Below are positions 6,554-15,200 of a stretch of DNA of 21,019 nt, one piece after another. The stretch is from a virus, in the IMG/VR virus record IMGVR_UViG_3300014496_000008, positions 1 to 21,019 of that record; one strand, written 5' to 3'. The position numbers and the translations under genes are program-made. The first letter of the stretch is position 1; each line of letters begins with the position of its first letter. The notes below the pieces were generated by a model. It saw only the letters and a list, made by a program, of their open reading frames with translations. It was not told the DNA's origin and did not search any database.

Positions 6554-7813
6554 ATGCCAAATAAGACTATAACCAGCGTAGAAGTGGCTATCAACGCCAT
6601 TGATGTCTTGCATAACAACGCAAAGATGATTCAGGACATTGATAAGCAGTATTCAGCGCAGTTCAACAAAGAGGGAGCCAAGATCGGCTCCACGTTCAAT
6701 ATTAAGCGTCCGTGGCGTCCAACGGTAAGTAGACAGGCAGCGCTTGTTGCCCAGTCCTTTGCCGAGGATACCGTACCGCTTACTTTGCAGTATCAGTATC
6801 AGGTTGGGTTGAATTTTACCCAGAATGAGCTTTCATTATCCGTCCAGAATTTCCGTAAACAAGTCCTCGACCCTGCTATGCCAGCTATGGCAACGGCAAT
6901 GGATGTGGATGCGTTGCAGCTTGGATGGAATGGTTTTATGCAGATGGGTACGGCGGGAACAAACCCCGGAACGGCTGGTGGTGCGTTTGCCAATATTCTG
7001 CTTAACTACAACTCCCCTGACTGGCCGCTATTCGCCGGAGCCTTGCTTGATGGGCAGTCGGCTCCTAGAGATGGCAGACGCCGAATCATCCTTAACCAGT
7101 GGGCTATGGCTCAGACGGTAAGAGGGTTGAGTGGATTGTACGAAGATGCTCCCAGTATCGGGGAACAGTACAAGAAGGGTGTTATGTCCAAAGCGTTGGA
7201 CTTCGACTGGTGTATGGATCAGAACATTGGAACACTATTGACAGGAACTCGGCTCCTCACCAGTACGCCGCTTGTTCTTGGTGCATCACAGACAGGCGCT
7301 AATTTACTTACTAATGGTTGGTCGTCACTTGCTACCATTAATGCTGGCGAGGTTATAATGCTTGCCGGAGTGCATCATGTCAACCCCGAGAACCAGAAGC
7401 CCAACACCGCATATCTCGCAACATTTGTCGTGACTGCAAACTGTACGGCAGACACGAATGGCAACATGACGATTCCTATTTACCCGCCGATTACTCCGGC
7501 TGTGGTGGGGTCGTCTTATGGAACAGTCGATGTATCTCCGGCGACAGGCGCAGCGATCACTTGTCTGTCAGGGTCCCCGAATACCTCCTACCCCGTTAAC
7601 CTTGCTTTCCACGGTGACGCCTTTACAATGGCGACTGCCGACTTGGTTATGCCGGGTGGAGTGGATTTTGCTGCAAGAGAAGTGCATGACGGAATAAGCA
7701 TCCTGATTGTTCGTGCATATGATATTACCAATACGCAGTTCCCAGCACGTTGCGACGTCTTAGCTGGTTACGCATGTACGCGCCCCGAGTTAATATGTAG
7801 AATAACAGGGTAA
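6554..7813 (+). CDS. Major capsid (coat) protein, P22 gp5-like
   Basis: A 419-residue protein, close to P22 coat (430). The ATG at 6554 follows AAGGAGAATTAAG. Family-like features include residues ~60-95 (E-loop region, with LQYQYQVGLNFTQNEL), ~105-130 (LDPAMPAMATAMDVDALQL), ~190-225 (GLYEDAPSIGEQYKKGVMSK) and the C-terminal FAAREVHDGISILIVRAYDI, then PARCDVLAGYACTRPELICR, which closely follows the pattern of P22-type coats ending in RPE. Residues ~235-350 are strand-rich and occupy the position of the P22 insertion domain. It assembles the icosahedral shell on the scaffold encoded just upstream. Three residue positions here are Cys within the last ~20 residues. Confidence 0.9.
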   Translation: MPNKTITSVEVAINAIDVLHNNAKMIQDIDKQYSAQFNKEGAKIGSTFNIKRPWRPTVSRQAALVAQSFAEDTVPLTLQYQYQVGLNFTQNELSLSVQNFRKQVLDPAMPAMATAMDVDALQLGWNGFMQMGTAGTNPGTAGGAFANILLNYNSPDWPLFAGALLDGQSAPRDGRRRIILNQWAMAQTVRGLSGLYEDAPSIGEQYKKGVMSKALDFDWCMDQNIGTLLTGTRLLTSTPLVLGASQTGANLLTNGWSSLATINAGEVIMLAGVHHVNPENQKPNTAYLATFVVTANCTADTNGNMTIPIYPPITPAVVGSSYGTVDVSPATGAAITCLSGSPNTSYPVNLAFHGDAFTMATADLVMPGGVDFAAREVHDGISILIVRAYDITNTQFPARCDVLAGYACTRPELICRITG

Positions 7814-7869
7814 ACATGAATCATTTCAAGGAGTTACGTTGATTAACATTATAAGACAAGGAGAATAAA

Positions 7870-9633
7870 ATGTACAAAGTGCTTGATGATATGAACAGTG
7901 ATGGTGTGGTGCTTGGCCAGTCCCCTACTGCAAAAGTAGGATTCTTTGGTCAGCCAGCTATCCCGCAGCGCAGTAACCCCATGCAGGCTAACGTGCAGGG
8001 GATGAATGGTGGGCAGCTTGTTACCGCTGCTTTCTCTTGGACACCAGTAGGTGTGAGTGGACAGCAGATATTGGAGCAGTATTTTTCAATCACTCCTACT
8101 CTTGGTACATTCTGTGCCACCACCGACTTTTTGCTCGGAGTTATCAAATCAACAATGAGTCCCACGACCGGATTGGGCATTGCCGGGCTTAGAATTTCGT
8201 CAACCAACCAGTTGGCGATTAACTGGGCGAATCCATCAGCAGCCCCCATTTCGCCGTCCACTGAGTTTTATACCGCTATTATCGCTCAGGGGTTTCCGAT
8301 AATCTCTCAGGTGATTACGCCCGCAGGTGTGCCGTCCCTGTCCCAGAATGAACAGATATTTACCATTCAGGCAAGTGGGGCGACAGGAACAGCAGTTATC
8401 AACAATGCTGGTCAGGTGGCTGGCGTGTATATTGGGAATGGCGGGTCGGGGTATATGACTCCACCTGAAATATTGTTTGGTGGCGGGCCTCCTCTCGGTG
8501 GAGTGACCGGGCCACAGGTAAGTACAACGCTGGTTGGTAACAACCCCGCATATCCGCTTAACTTTGCGGCTCCCAATGCTGGAAATCAGGTCGGGGCGTT
8601 TGGTGGAGAGTATCCGGCGGCAACAGCGTCAGCGCCATATGGGTCAGGCGCGGCTGGAATAGCCGTAGTGTCTGGTGGTGCAGTTATCGGTGTAGTGATG
8701 ACCAGCCCCGGATCGGGATACCAGATAGCACCAGCCGTCAGTTTTGTTGGTGGAAATACCTTCTCTATGGGTATGGTGGCGCATGTGAATAAGCCGTCGG
8801 CAACGACAGGATTGGGGATTGGTAATGTGAGGGTCGTTGGACCATACCAGCTTGGTATCACCTTTATCAACAACACGATCACCCCCATCACCCCCATTGG
8901 TGAGACTTATAGATTCCTTGTCGCCAATGAACTCCCCTCTATCAACAACGTTCTACAGTATACGTGGAACAACGTGACGCCGCTTATGGCATTACAGGGA
9001 GCAGCGACAGGAACAATGCAGGAAATTACGGTGGCTATGGCAGGTATCTTGGCCAATGACCTCCCTATGAGTATTAATAGGCCGTCGGCAGGAACAGTGC
9101 TTAGTGTAGGAAATATAAGGGTAACGGCAGCTTCCATGTTGGGTATTCAGCTTTCCGCACCAATCCAGTGTAGTTCTCTCCCCGGTGGAGAGTATTGGAC
9201 GGCGTCCCTGTGGAGACAACAGCCTGTTGCTCCTACATCGATACTTAATCCATATCTCGGTGCGCCTACGACTGCTATTACGGCAGCCGGAACATTTGAG
9301 ATTTCACAGACCATCTTGGGAGTACCCGCTAACTCCAACGTCGTGGTGAATAAGAGTTCCATGACCGCGGGCTTGGCCATTACGAATGCACGAGTGAGTG
9401 CGGCAAATACGGTACAGATTTCGTATCAGAATATGACTGCCCTTGCAATTTGCCTCCCCGCATTCGAGTTCTACACGGTAGAAGTATTCAATCAGCCCAT
9501 TGGAAACGTCGGTAACGGACTTGCCGAATCTTGGCATATCCAGTCTGTCATGCCTACGTTCAACCAGACGATTGATTTGACGAATGAGCAGGAAGATACG
9601 CTTTGTCTCATTGGTATGGATAAAGGGTATTAA
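7870..9633 (+). CDS. Repeat-containing virion structural protein (putative capsid decoration or head fibre)
   Basis: A 587-residue protein directly after coat; the ATG at 7870 follows AAGGAGAATAAA. It is rich in Gly, Ala, Thr, Ser, Asn and Pro and predicted all-beta. Two internal repeat families are visible. Type A (four copies, cores at residues ~101-135, 314-349, 410-445, 501-537) has the pattern GLxIxNxRVxxxxxLxIxFxNxTxxxIxPxxEFYT. Type B (two copies, ~170-206 and ~260-296) has the pattern GxxVIGVxIxxxGSGYxxPPxIxFGGG, a motif I know from other phage structural proteins. Residues 1-50 form a distinct N-terminus (MYKVLDDMNSDGVVLGQSPT), and the last ~30 residues are repeat-free. The position and repeats suggest a surface protein on the capsid. 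It is a plausible target for the glycosyltransferases encoded next, but neither point is shown by sequence alone. Confidence 0.75.
   Translation: MYKVLDDMNSDGVVLGQSPTAKVGFFGQPAIPQRSNPMQANVQGMNGGQLVTAAFSWTPVGVSGQQILEQYFSITPTLGTFCATTDFLLGVIKSTMSPTTGLGIAGLRISSTNQLAINWANPSAAPISPSTEFYTAIIAQGFPIISQVITPAGVPSLSQNEQIFTIQASGATGTAVINNAGQVAGVYIGNGGSGYMTPPEILFGGGPPLGGVTGPQVSTTLVGNNPAYPLNFAAPNAGNQVGAFGGEYPAATASAPYGSGAAGIAVVSGGAVIGVVMTSPGSGYQIAPAVSFVGGNTFSMGMVAHVNKPSATTGLGIGNVRVVGPYQLGITFINNTITPITPIGETYRFLVANELPSINNVLQYTWNNVTPLMALQGAATGTMQEITVAMAGILANDLPMSINRPSAGTVLSVGNIRVTAASMLGIQLSAPIQCSSLPGGEYWTASLWRQQPVAPTSILNPYLGAPTTAITAAGTFEISQTILGVPANSNVVVNKSSMTAGLAITNARVSAANTVQISYQNMTALAICLPAFEFYTVEVFNQPIGNVGNGLAESWHIQSVMPTFNQTIDLTNEQEDTLCLIGMDKGY
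8095..8274 (+). repeat. Type A protein repeat, copy 1
   Basis: Residues ~76-135 of the 587-residue structural protein. Core GLGIAGLRISSTNQLAINWA then PISPSTEFYT. Shares the GLxI...RV...L.I...N....I.P..EFYT pattern with the other three copies. Confidence 0.75.
8377..8487 (+). repeat. Type B protein repeat, copy 1
   Basis: Residues ~170-206, with AVINNAGQVAGVYIGNGGSG then YMTPPEILFGGG. Matches the second copy at 8647-8757 in the order V-x-G-V-x-I, GSGY, then P-x-I-x-F-x-GG. Confidence 0.75.
8647..8757 (+). repeat. Type B protein repeat, copy 2
   Basis: Residues ~260-296, with AVVSGGAVIGVVMTSPGSGY then QIAPAVSFVGGN. Pairs with copy 1 at 8377-8487. Confidence 0.75.
8758..8916 (+). repeat. Type A protein repeat, copy 2
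   Basis: Residues ~297-349, with VNKPSATTGLGIGNVRVVG, QLGITFINNTITPITPIGE and TYRF. Lacks the FYT ending but keeps the rest of the pattern. Confidence 0.75.
9019..9204 (+). repeat. Type A protein repeat, copy 3
   Basis: Residues ~384-445, with INRPSAGTVLSVGNIRVTAA, MLGIQLSAPIQC and PGGEYWTA. Aligns along its whole length with copy 4. Confidence 0.75.
9295..9480 (+). repeat. Type A protein repeat, copy 4
   Basis: Residues ~476-537, with VVVNKSSMTAGLAITNARVS, NTVQISYQNMTALAICLPAF and EFYTV. The last copy before the repeat-free C-terminus. Confidence 0.75.
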
Positions 9634-9644
9634 GATTGACACAG

Positions 9645-9686
9645 AGAATAGGGGAGAGGGGGATGCCTCTCTCCCCATTCTACTTT
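9645..9686 (+). terminator. Large GC-rich hairpin after the structural genes, possible terminator
   Basis: AGAAT (9645-9649) pairs with ATTCT (9677-9681). After one bulged A, GGGGAGAG plus GGG (9651-9661) pairs with CCTCTCTCCCC (9666-9676), leaving a four-base loop. The stem is very stable, but the following TACTTTACTATT is a weak U-tract, so this may be a partial terminator or an mRNA-stabilising/processing hairpin that lowers expression of the sugar genes relative to coat. Confidence 0.55.
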
Positions 9687-9706
9687 ACTATTAAAGGAGG
9701 GCTTTT

Positions 9707-10681
9707 GTGTTAGGGGATAACAAAAAGAAGTCTATAGGTCTTGCGTTGATAGCCCGTAATGAGGAAGCTGTCATCGAGAGGTGTATTGCGTCCTGTAAGG
9801 GGGTAGATCAGGTGTCGTTAGTGGATACTGGTTCTACTGACAGGACAGTGGAGATTGCAAAGTCTCTTGGAGTAGTAGTGGACGACACAACATTCAAGTG
9901 GCCGGATGCACCAGATACCACAGGGATTGATTTCTCGGCAGCCCGTAACAGGTCGGTAGATATGCTTGATACCGATTGGTTCATGTTTCTGGATGCCGAT
10001 GAGGTATTGGAGAAAGGCCACATCTGGAACATCAAGAAGCATCTACAGGACATAGGGGATGATGATATGGATGTCATCCTTATCACTATGTACGCTACGG
10101 ATGGAGATGAGTTTTGGCGTGAGAAGATTGTGAAGAAGAAACCGGAGTTAAGATTTGTTGGCCGCGTCCATGAGTCATTTGTTAATGAGAACGCGAGTGG
10201 GATTTGCGCGGATGATGTGAGAGTTAAGTATGAGCCTCGGGGAAGTTCGGAACGCAACTACGCAATTCTTCGTGAAGAGGTTCAGGCTAACGTTGACGAT
10301 ATGAGATTGCAATACCTCATGGGGCGGGAAGAGTTCTGTTTTAATAATTGTGTATCCTCAATATATTGGTTTGAGCGATATATCAGAGCATACTTACTGT
10401 CCGGCAAGCAGCACAAGATGAGATATGCGGATGCGCTATTTACGTTGGCGCTGGCACATGCCAAGATGGCAGACCCCGTTCAAGCTAAATATTGGGCGGC
10501 ACAGGGATTTGCAGCTAACCCAGACTGTCGTGAGGTCGCACAATTATTGGCTGACCTATCGTTGTTTGAAAATAACCGTCTTGCCAATAATAAGTGGCTG
10601 GAGATCGCACAGATGGCACAGAATCGTGGCATGTTTTACAAGTCACGCGGCTTCGTAAAGAAGATGGAGAGTGCCGCATGA
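9707..10681 (+). CDS. GT2 family glycosyltransferase with helical (TPR-like) C-terminus
   Basis: The GTG at 9707 is chosen because AAGGAGG (9694-9700) ends six bases upstream. Residues ~9-100 form a GT-A nucleotide-sugar-binding domain: SIGLALIARNEEAVIERCI, then VDTGSTDRT (39-47) and the metal-binding DAD at 96-98 in WFMFLDADEVL. The RNEE and DTGSTDxT motifs are typical of GT2 enzymes of the SunS/WaaE-like kind. Residues ~240-310 are pairs of helices (YADALFTLALAHAKMADPVQ, then AKYWAAQGFAANPDC) resembling tetratricopeptide repeats, common in enzymes that glycosylate proteins or lipid-linked sugars. Its stop overlaps the start of the methyltransferase (ATGA), opening a coupled four-gene sugar cassette. 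The donor sugar and acceptor cannot be read from the sequence. Confidence 0.85.
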   Translation: MLGDNKKKSIGLALIARNEEAVIERCIASCKGVDQVSLVDTGSTDRTVEIAKSLGVVVDDTTFKWPDAPDTTGIDFSAARNRSVDMLDTDWFMFLDADEVLEKGHIWNIKKHLQDIGDDDMDVILITMYATDGDEFWREKIVKKKPELRFVGRVHESFVNENASGICADDVRVKYEPRGSSERNYAILREEVQANVDDMRLQYLMGREEFCFNNCVSSIYWFERYIRAYLLSGKQHKMRYADALFTLALAHAKMADPVQAKYWAAQGFAANPDCREVAQLLADLSLFENNRLANNKWLEIAQMAQNRGMFYKSRGFVKKMESAA

Positions 10682-11319
10682 ATAAAGCCGAATACGCCGC
10701 CCAACGATTTTGGTTCGCACACAAGATGATAGACACAGGAGCAGACAAGAGGCATATGCTGGCTCCTGATTACCCGATATTGAACGAGGATAAGCAGCAT
10801 GATTATGACGCCCATTATATATTTCACACAGCATGGGCAGCACGCGTCTTGGCGAAGAGTAGGCCGATGAAGCATGTCGACATTGGATCGTTCTTATATT
10901 TCTCGACAATATTGTCAGCGTTTCTTCCAATAGATTTCTACGACTACCGTCCCATTGACGTCCCGGTTACCGGGCTGACAGTTGGACATGCAGATGTCAC
11001 CAACCTTCCTTTTGGGGATAGGAGTGTTGAGTCGTTGTCTTGTATGCACGTTGTCGAACATATAGGGCTTGGCCGCTACGGTGATCCCCTCGACCCCGAC
11101 GGTGATCTCAAAGCAATGCGAGAACTCCAACGTGTGATTGCACCGGGCGGCCAACTTCTCTTCGTAGTCCCAGTGGGGACCCCGGAGATATTCTTCAACG
11201 CACATCGAGTCTACCACCCAACGCAGATATGGGAGATATTCAAAGAGTTGCAGGGGGAGTTTATAGAGATTACCCCCGGATGTGGATGCTTCCTGTTTAG
11301 ACGGGAGGTGGGGGTATGA
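10678..11319 (+). CDS. SAM-dependent methyltransferase-like protein, DUF268 type
   Basis: A 213-residue protein starting at the ATG at 10678, which overlaps the stop of the glycosyltransferase; an in-frame ATG at 10594 lies deep inside that gene and is rejected. The fold follows class I methyltransferases: HVDIGS (67-72) in the place of the SAM-binding Gly-rich loop, DVTNLPFGDRSVESLSCMHV (106-125) as motif II/post-II, VEHIGLGRYGDPLDPDGD (126-143), and QRVIAPGGQLLFVVPVG (151-167), the characteristic strand after LxPGG. The VEHIGLGRYGD stretch is the mark of DUF268 proteins, often found beside glycosyltransferases. The glycine-rich loop is short, so SAM binding may be altered. It is coupled to gmd by ATGA. 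A sugar O- or N-methyl transfer is inferred from context. Confidence 0.8.
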   Translation: MNKAEYAAQRFWFAHKMIDTGADKRHMLAPDYPILNEDKQHDYDAHYIFHTAWAARVLAKSRPMKHVDIGSFLYFSTILSAFLPIDFYDYRPIDVPVTGLTVGHADVTNLPFGDRSVESLSCMHVVEHIGLGRYGDPLDPDGDLKAMRELQRVIAPGGQLLFVVPVGTPEIFFNAHRVYHPTQIWEIFKELQGEFIEITPGCGCFLFRREVGV

Positions 11320-12281
11320 AGGCGCTTATACTTGGAATTACTGGTCAGGATGGGAGTTACTTAACAGAGTTGCTTCTAAGCAAGGGGTATGAGGTACACG
11401 GAGTTGTTAGGCGTTCAAGCTCTCCCAATACAGGGAGGATTGACCATCTTGAGGAGAATACTAATTTGTTTCGTTATTATGGAGATGTGACGGACACGGC
11501 CAGTCTAATCGACCTGATATACAGTGTCCAGCCGGATGAGATTTATAATCTGGCTGCAATGAGCCATGTCCGCCTCTCCTTTGACATGCCTGTTTATACC
11601 GGAGATGTTACGGCGATAGGTGTGACGAGATTACTGGAAGCAGTTAGGAAGAGTGGAAGTAAGACCAGGATATATCAGGCATCCTCATCTGAGCTATTCG
11701 GTACTCATCCCCCGCCACAGAACGAGGATACACCATTCCAGCCAGCCTCCCCCTATGGTATAGCCAAACTGTATGCTCACTGGATGATGAAGAATTACAG
11801 ACAGGCATATGGGATGTTTAATGCTTGTGGCATATTGTTCAACCATGAGAGTTATCGCCGAGGTATGACGTTTGTATCGAGAAAGATTGCGAGAGGCGTG
11901 GCGGCAATCAAGGCAGGGAAGCAGGATAAACTCATTCTTGGCAACCTTGAATCCTATCGTGATTGGGGGTACGCCCCTGAGTACGTCTATGCTCAATGGC
12001 TGATGCTGCAACAGGATGAGCCGATGGATTTGGTCATAGGCACAGGAGAGAGTCATACTGTAAGAGAGTTTGCTGAGAAGGCTTTTGCAAGAGTTAACCT
12101 TGATTACAGGGATTATGTGACATTCAGCGACAGGTTCACAAGACCCGTAGAAGTAGACCATCTCCGGTGTGACGCGAGTAAAGCAAGAGACATTCTTGGA
12201 TGGCAGCCGAAAGTTATGTTTGATGAACTGGTAGAGATCATGGTTGATAGCGAGGTTACTGGAACGGAGGTGCGAAGATGA
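11316..12281 (+). CDS. gmd: GDP-mannose 4,6-dehydratase
   Basis: An extended short-chain dehydrogenase that converts GDP-mannose to GDP-4-keto-6-deoxymannose. The 321 residues include the NADP-binding loop ITGQDGSYLTELL (8-20), the GVVRRSSSPNT segment (29-39) typical of Gmd, and GDVTD (56-60). The catalytic set is Ser124/Glu126 in ASSSELFG (equivalent to Thr132/Glu134 of E. coli Gmd), Tyr147 and Lys151 in YGIAK. Substrate-binding stretches are NHESYRRG (176-183; usually NHESPRRG), GNLESYRDWGYAPEYV (209-224) and RPVEVDHLRCDASKA (276-290). It is slightly shorter than the bacterial enzyme (about 370). Start and stop both overlap neighbours by ATGA. The product is the precursor of GDP-fucose, GDP-rhamnose and related sugars; the reductase that would complete any of these is not in the window. 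Confidence 0.93.
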   Translation: MKALILGITGQDGSYLTELLLSKGYEVHGVVRRSSSPNTGRIDHLEENTNLFRYYGDVTDTASLIDLIYSVQPDEIYNLAAMSHVRLSFDMPVYTGDVTAIGVTRLLEAVRKSGSKTRIYQASSSELFGTHPPPQNEDTPFQPASPYGIAKLYAHWMMKNYRQAYGMFNACGILFNHESYRRGMTFVSRKIARGVAAIKAGKQDKLILGNLESYRDWGYAPEYVYAQWLMLQQDEPMDLVIGTGESHTVREFAEKAFARVNLDYRDYVTFSDRFTRPVEVDHLRCDASKARDILGWQPKVMFDELVEIMVDSEVTGTEVRR

Positions 12282-15200
12282 AAATTAACATCGTCTACTC
12301 CTATCTTGCCATCGCTGATAACCGTAAAGAGGAATGGGACAGGCATGAGATTATTCATTCAAGCACCCCTATTCCCGGTGCGGATATTTACGCTTATCTC
12401 AACCTTAGTAGTTTCCGTGGGTCTATGGAAAAGTCTCTGAATATGCTAATTATGGAAGAGCCAGAGGTTGTGGAACCTCAACAGTATAATATGGAATACC
12501 TCAAGTGGTTCGACCACGTGTTTACTTGCCACGATCACTTTTGTACTATCGACCCAGAACATTTCACCTACATCCCTACGTGGCGGGCAGTAGGGGATAA
12601 TCCTGTAATTACAGAATCCATGACTGAGAGGGACAAGGTATATCCGCTTGCCAATCGAAAGAAAGCTATTGTTATGATTGCTGGCAACAAGACATCACCT
12701 GTCCCTACAGAGTTATATAGTAAACGGCTCCGCGCCGCCCAATGGTGGGATGGAAATTCTAATATGCCCTTCGATGTCTTTGGCTCACCTCCTTTTGACC
12801 TCCCGAATTACAAAGGCATAGTCCCACCGGGCGGCGCTCCCCGACTCCAGAAGTTTGCCGAATATCGGTATGCGTGGTGTTTTGAGAATACCGATCACCC
12901 CGAGTATTCGAAAGGATATTGTCAGAAAATCCCTGATTGTCTGGAAGCAAGGACAGTTCCTATCTATTATGGATGTGCCAACATTGAGCAGTACATTCCT
13001 AAAGAGTGCTTAATAGACTTCAGGGATTTTAGTAACTATGAAGAATTGGATAAGTTCCTCAATAATATGAGTGATGAACGGTATTTGGAGTATGTGAAAG
13101 CTATTGATGAGTTCGTGTGTAGCGGAGGTTTGAGGAAGTATACTTGGACTGAGGTGTATAAGATTATATGTCACCAAGTGCTTGGGAAGAAGGATGACAA
13201 TATTGAGACTGATGGTGAGTTGGATGTTATTAAAAAGTATATCCATGATGGTAACGTGGTGTTTGATGTTGGGGCAGAGAGAGGGACGTGGACTAAATGG
13301 GTAAGGGAGAGTCACAGGAATTGTCATGTTTATGCATTTGAGCCGGACACCAAGAACAACAATCCTGACGCATTCCCATTTGCATTATCCGACCATGTTG
13401 GGACAGAACAATATCATGTGACATCCAAGAGTCTGCATAATATTCTAATTAAACCAGAGGCAGAAACCTCATATCCTGTCCCGATTACGACTGTGGATAG
13501 ATTCTGTGAAGAACACAAGATCAACCATATTGATTTTATGAAGATAGATGTGGAGGGCGGGGAGTTTAATGTTATCAAAGGCGCTCACCAGATGATTCGT
13601 GAGGGATTGGTAGAGAATATTCAATTTGAGTACGGTGGGACATATCCTCCGGCCAAGTTGACGTTGCAACGTGTAGTTAGGTATTTAAGGCAGTATGGGT
13701 ATGAGATATTTAAAGTGGCTCCTGATTCTGTAATCCCCGTTAACGGCTTGGTAGAGGATTATGGGTATGCTAATTATCTTGCTACAAAGGGAGGTAGGGT
13801 AATGAGTAATAAGACGGTATGCGTGGTGTTTAGTAAAGATAGGGCAATGCAGTTGGATGCTACGTTGAATAGTCTGTATAGGCATTGTAAAGATGCGGAT
13901 ACGATGGACGTTAAGGTGCTGGTGAAAGCATCTACGCCAACATATAACAAGGGGTATGAGCAATTAGTGTCGGACTACCCACAGGTAACTTGGGTTGTAG
14001 AGAAAGAGTTCCAGACCGATCTCGTCAATGCGGTTGAGGATTATGAGTATGTGATGTTCTTGACGGACGATACGGTGTTCGTAAAGGATTGTACAATAGA
14101 ATCTATACCAAGCATGTTCAATGATAATATTGGAATTTTAGGATTCTCGTTTAGATTAGGAGAAAATATTACACATTGTTATATGCTTGACATTGAACAG
14201 GAACCAACCCGTTACTGGGGAGATGGCACAGGAGATTTCGGCTATCCTCTTGAATTATCCAGTTCAATATACCGCGTCTTTGATATGCTCCCGTTATTGA
14301 AGGAGCCTATCTATAATAACCCGAATACTTTAGAGGCATGGTTAGACCACAGCAAAGGGTGGTTTAAGGAAACTAAACCTGCTTTATCATTTTATGATGT
14401 GTCAGTCGCCTTTGCTATCCCTATGAACAGAGTCCAGACCACCTACCCCTCAAATCGCAGCGGAACCGATCCTCGCTATTCCGTGGAGCACTTACAGGAG
14501 CTTTTTGATAAGGGGGTAAGGGTAAACGTCAGGGCGCTGGATAATTTCGTGCCTACAGGAGTACATCAGGAGATAGACGTGCCGTTCGTTGATAGTCAAG
14601 GCTCGGATTATCGGGAAGAGCGAGAATTAGAGGTTTCTATCCTCATGCTCAACTATAATGGTGGTACAAACGTGGCAAAATGCATAGACTCAATATTCCG
14701 CACCGTCGGGAATCACGAATATGAATTAATCATATGGGATAATTGTTCGACAGACGGCTCTCTGGAATTTCTCAAGAGTGTTGAGTCAACCAATAAGCAT
14801 GTAAGGATTATGGAGTCTTATGAGAATATCGGGGTTGAGGCACGTGCCAAACTTATGCCGTTGGCAAAGGGGAAGTATATCGTTGTTATGGATAATGATG
14901 TTGTCCTTACCCGTTATTGGCTCGACCAATGTATAATTTGGGCAAAGGCAATACCCGACCTCGGTATTATCGGGCCTCGTACCAATTACGCGTCTGGTCC
15001 CCAGTTAGTAGAAAATGCTCCTAACCACAATGGAGATATTGAGGGGCTTGAAAAGTTTGCTGAAAATTGGAGAATGTTACCGGAACATAGAGGACAGTTG
15101 TTGCAAATCCCCCGCCTACCATCATTTTTCTGGTTTATGACACGTGAAGTAATAAACAGGGTAGGGAATTTTAAAAGTTATGGTAAGTTTTCGTTTGAAG

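Noticed and set aside
7814-7869. Very short ORFs (ATG at about 7816 and TTG at about 7840) between coat and the next gene
   Set aside because: They encode only 8-9 residues; the AAGGAG sequences are just as well explained as spare ribosome sites. No promoter or terminator is convincing here.
10594-10677. Extended N-terminus for the DUF268 methyltransferase
   Set aside because: It would overlap the glycosyltransferase by nearly 90 bases; the ATGA junction at 10678 is far more plausible.
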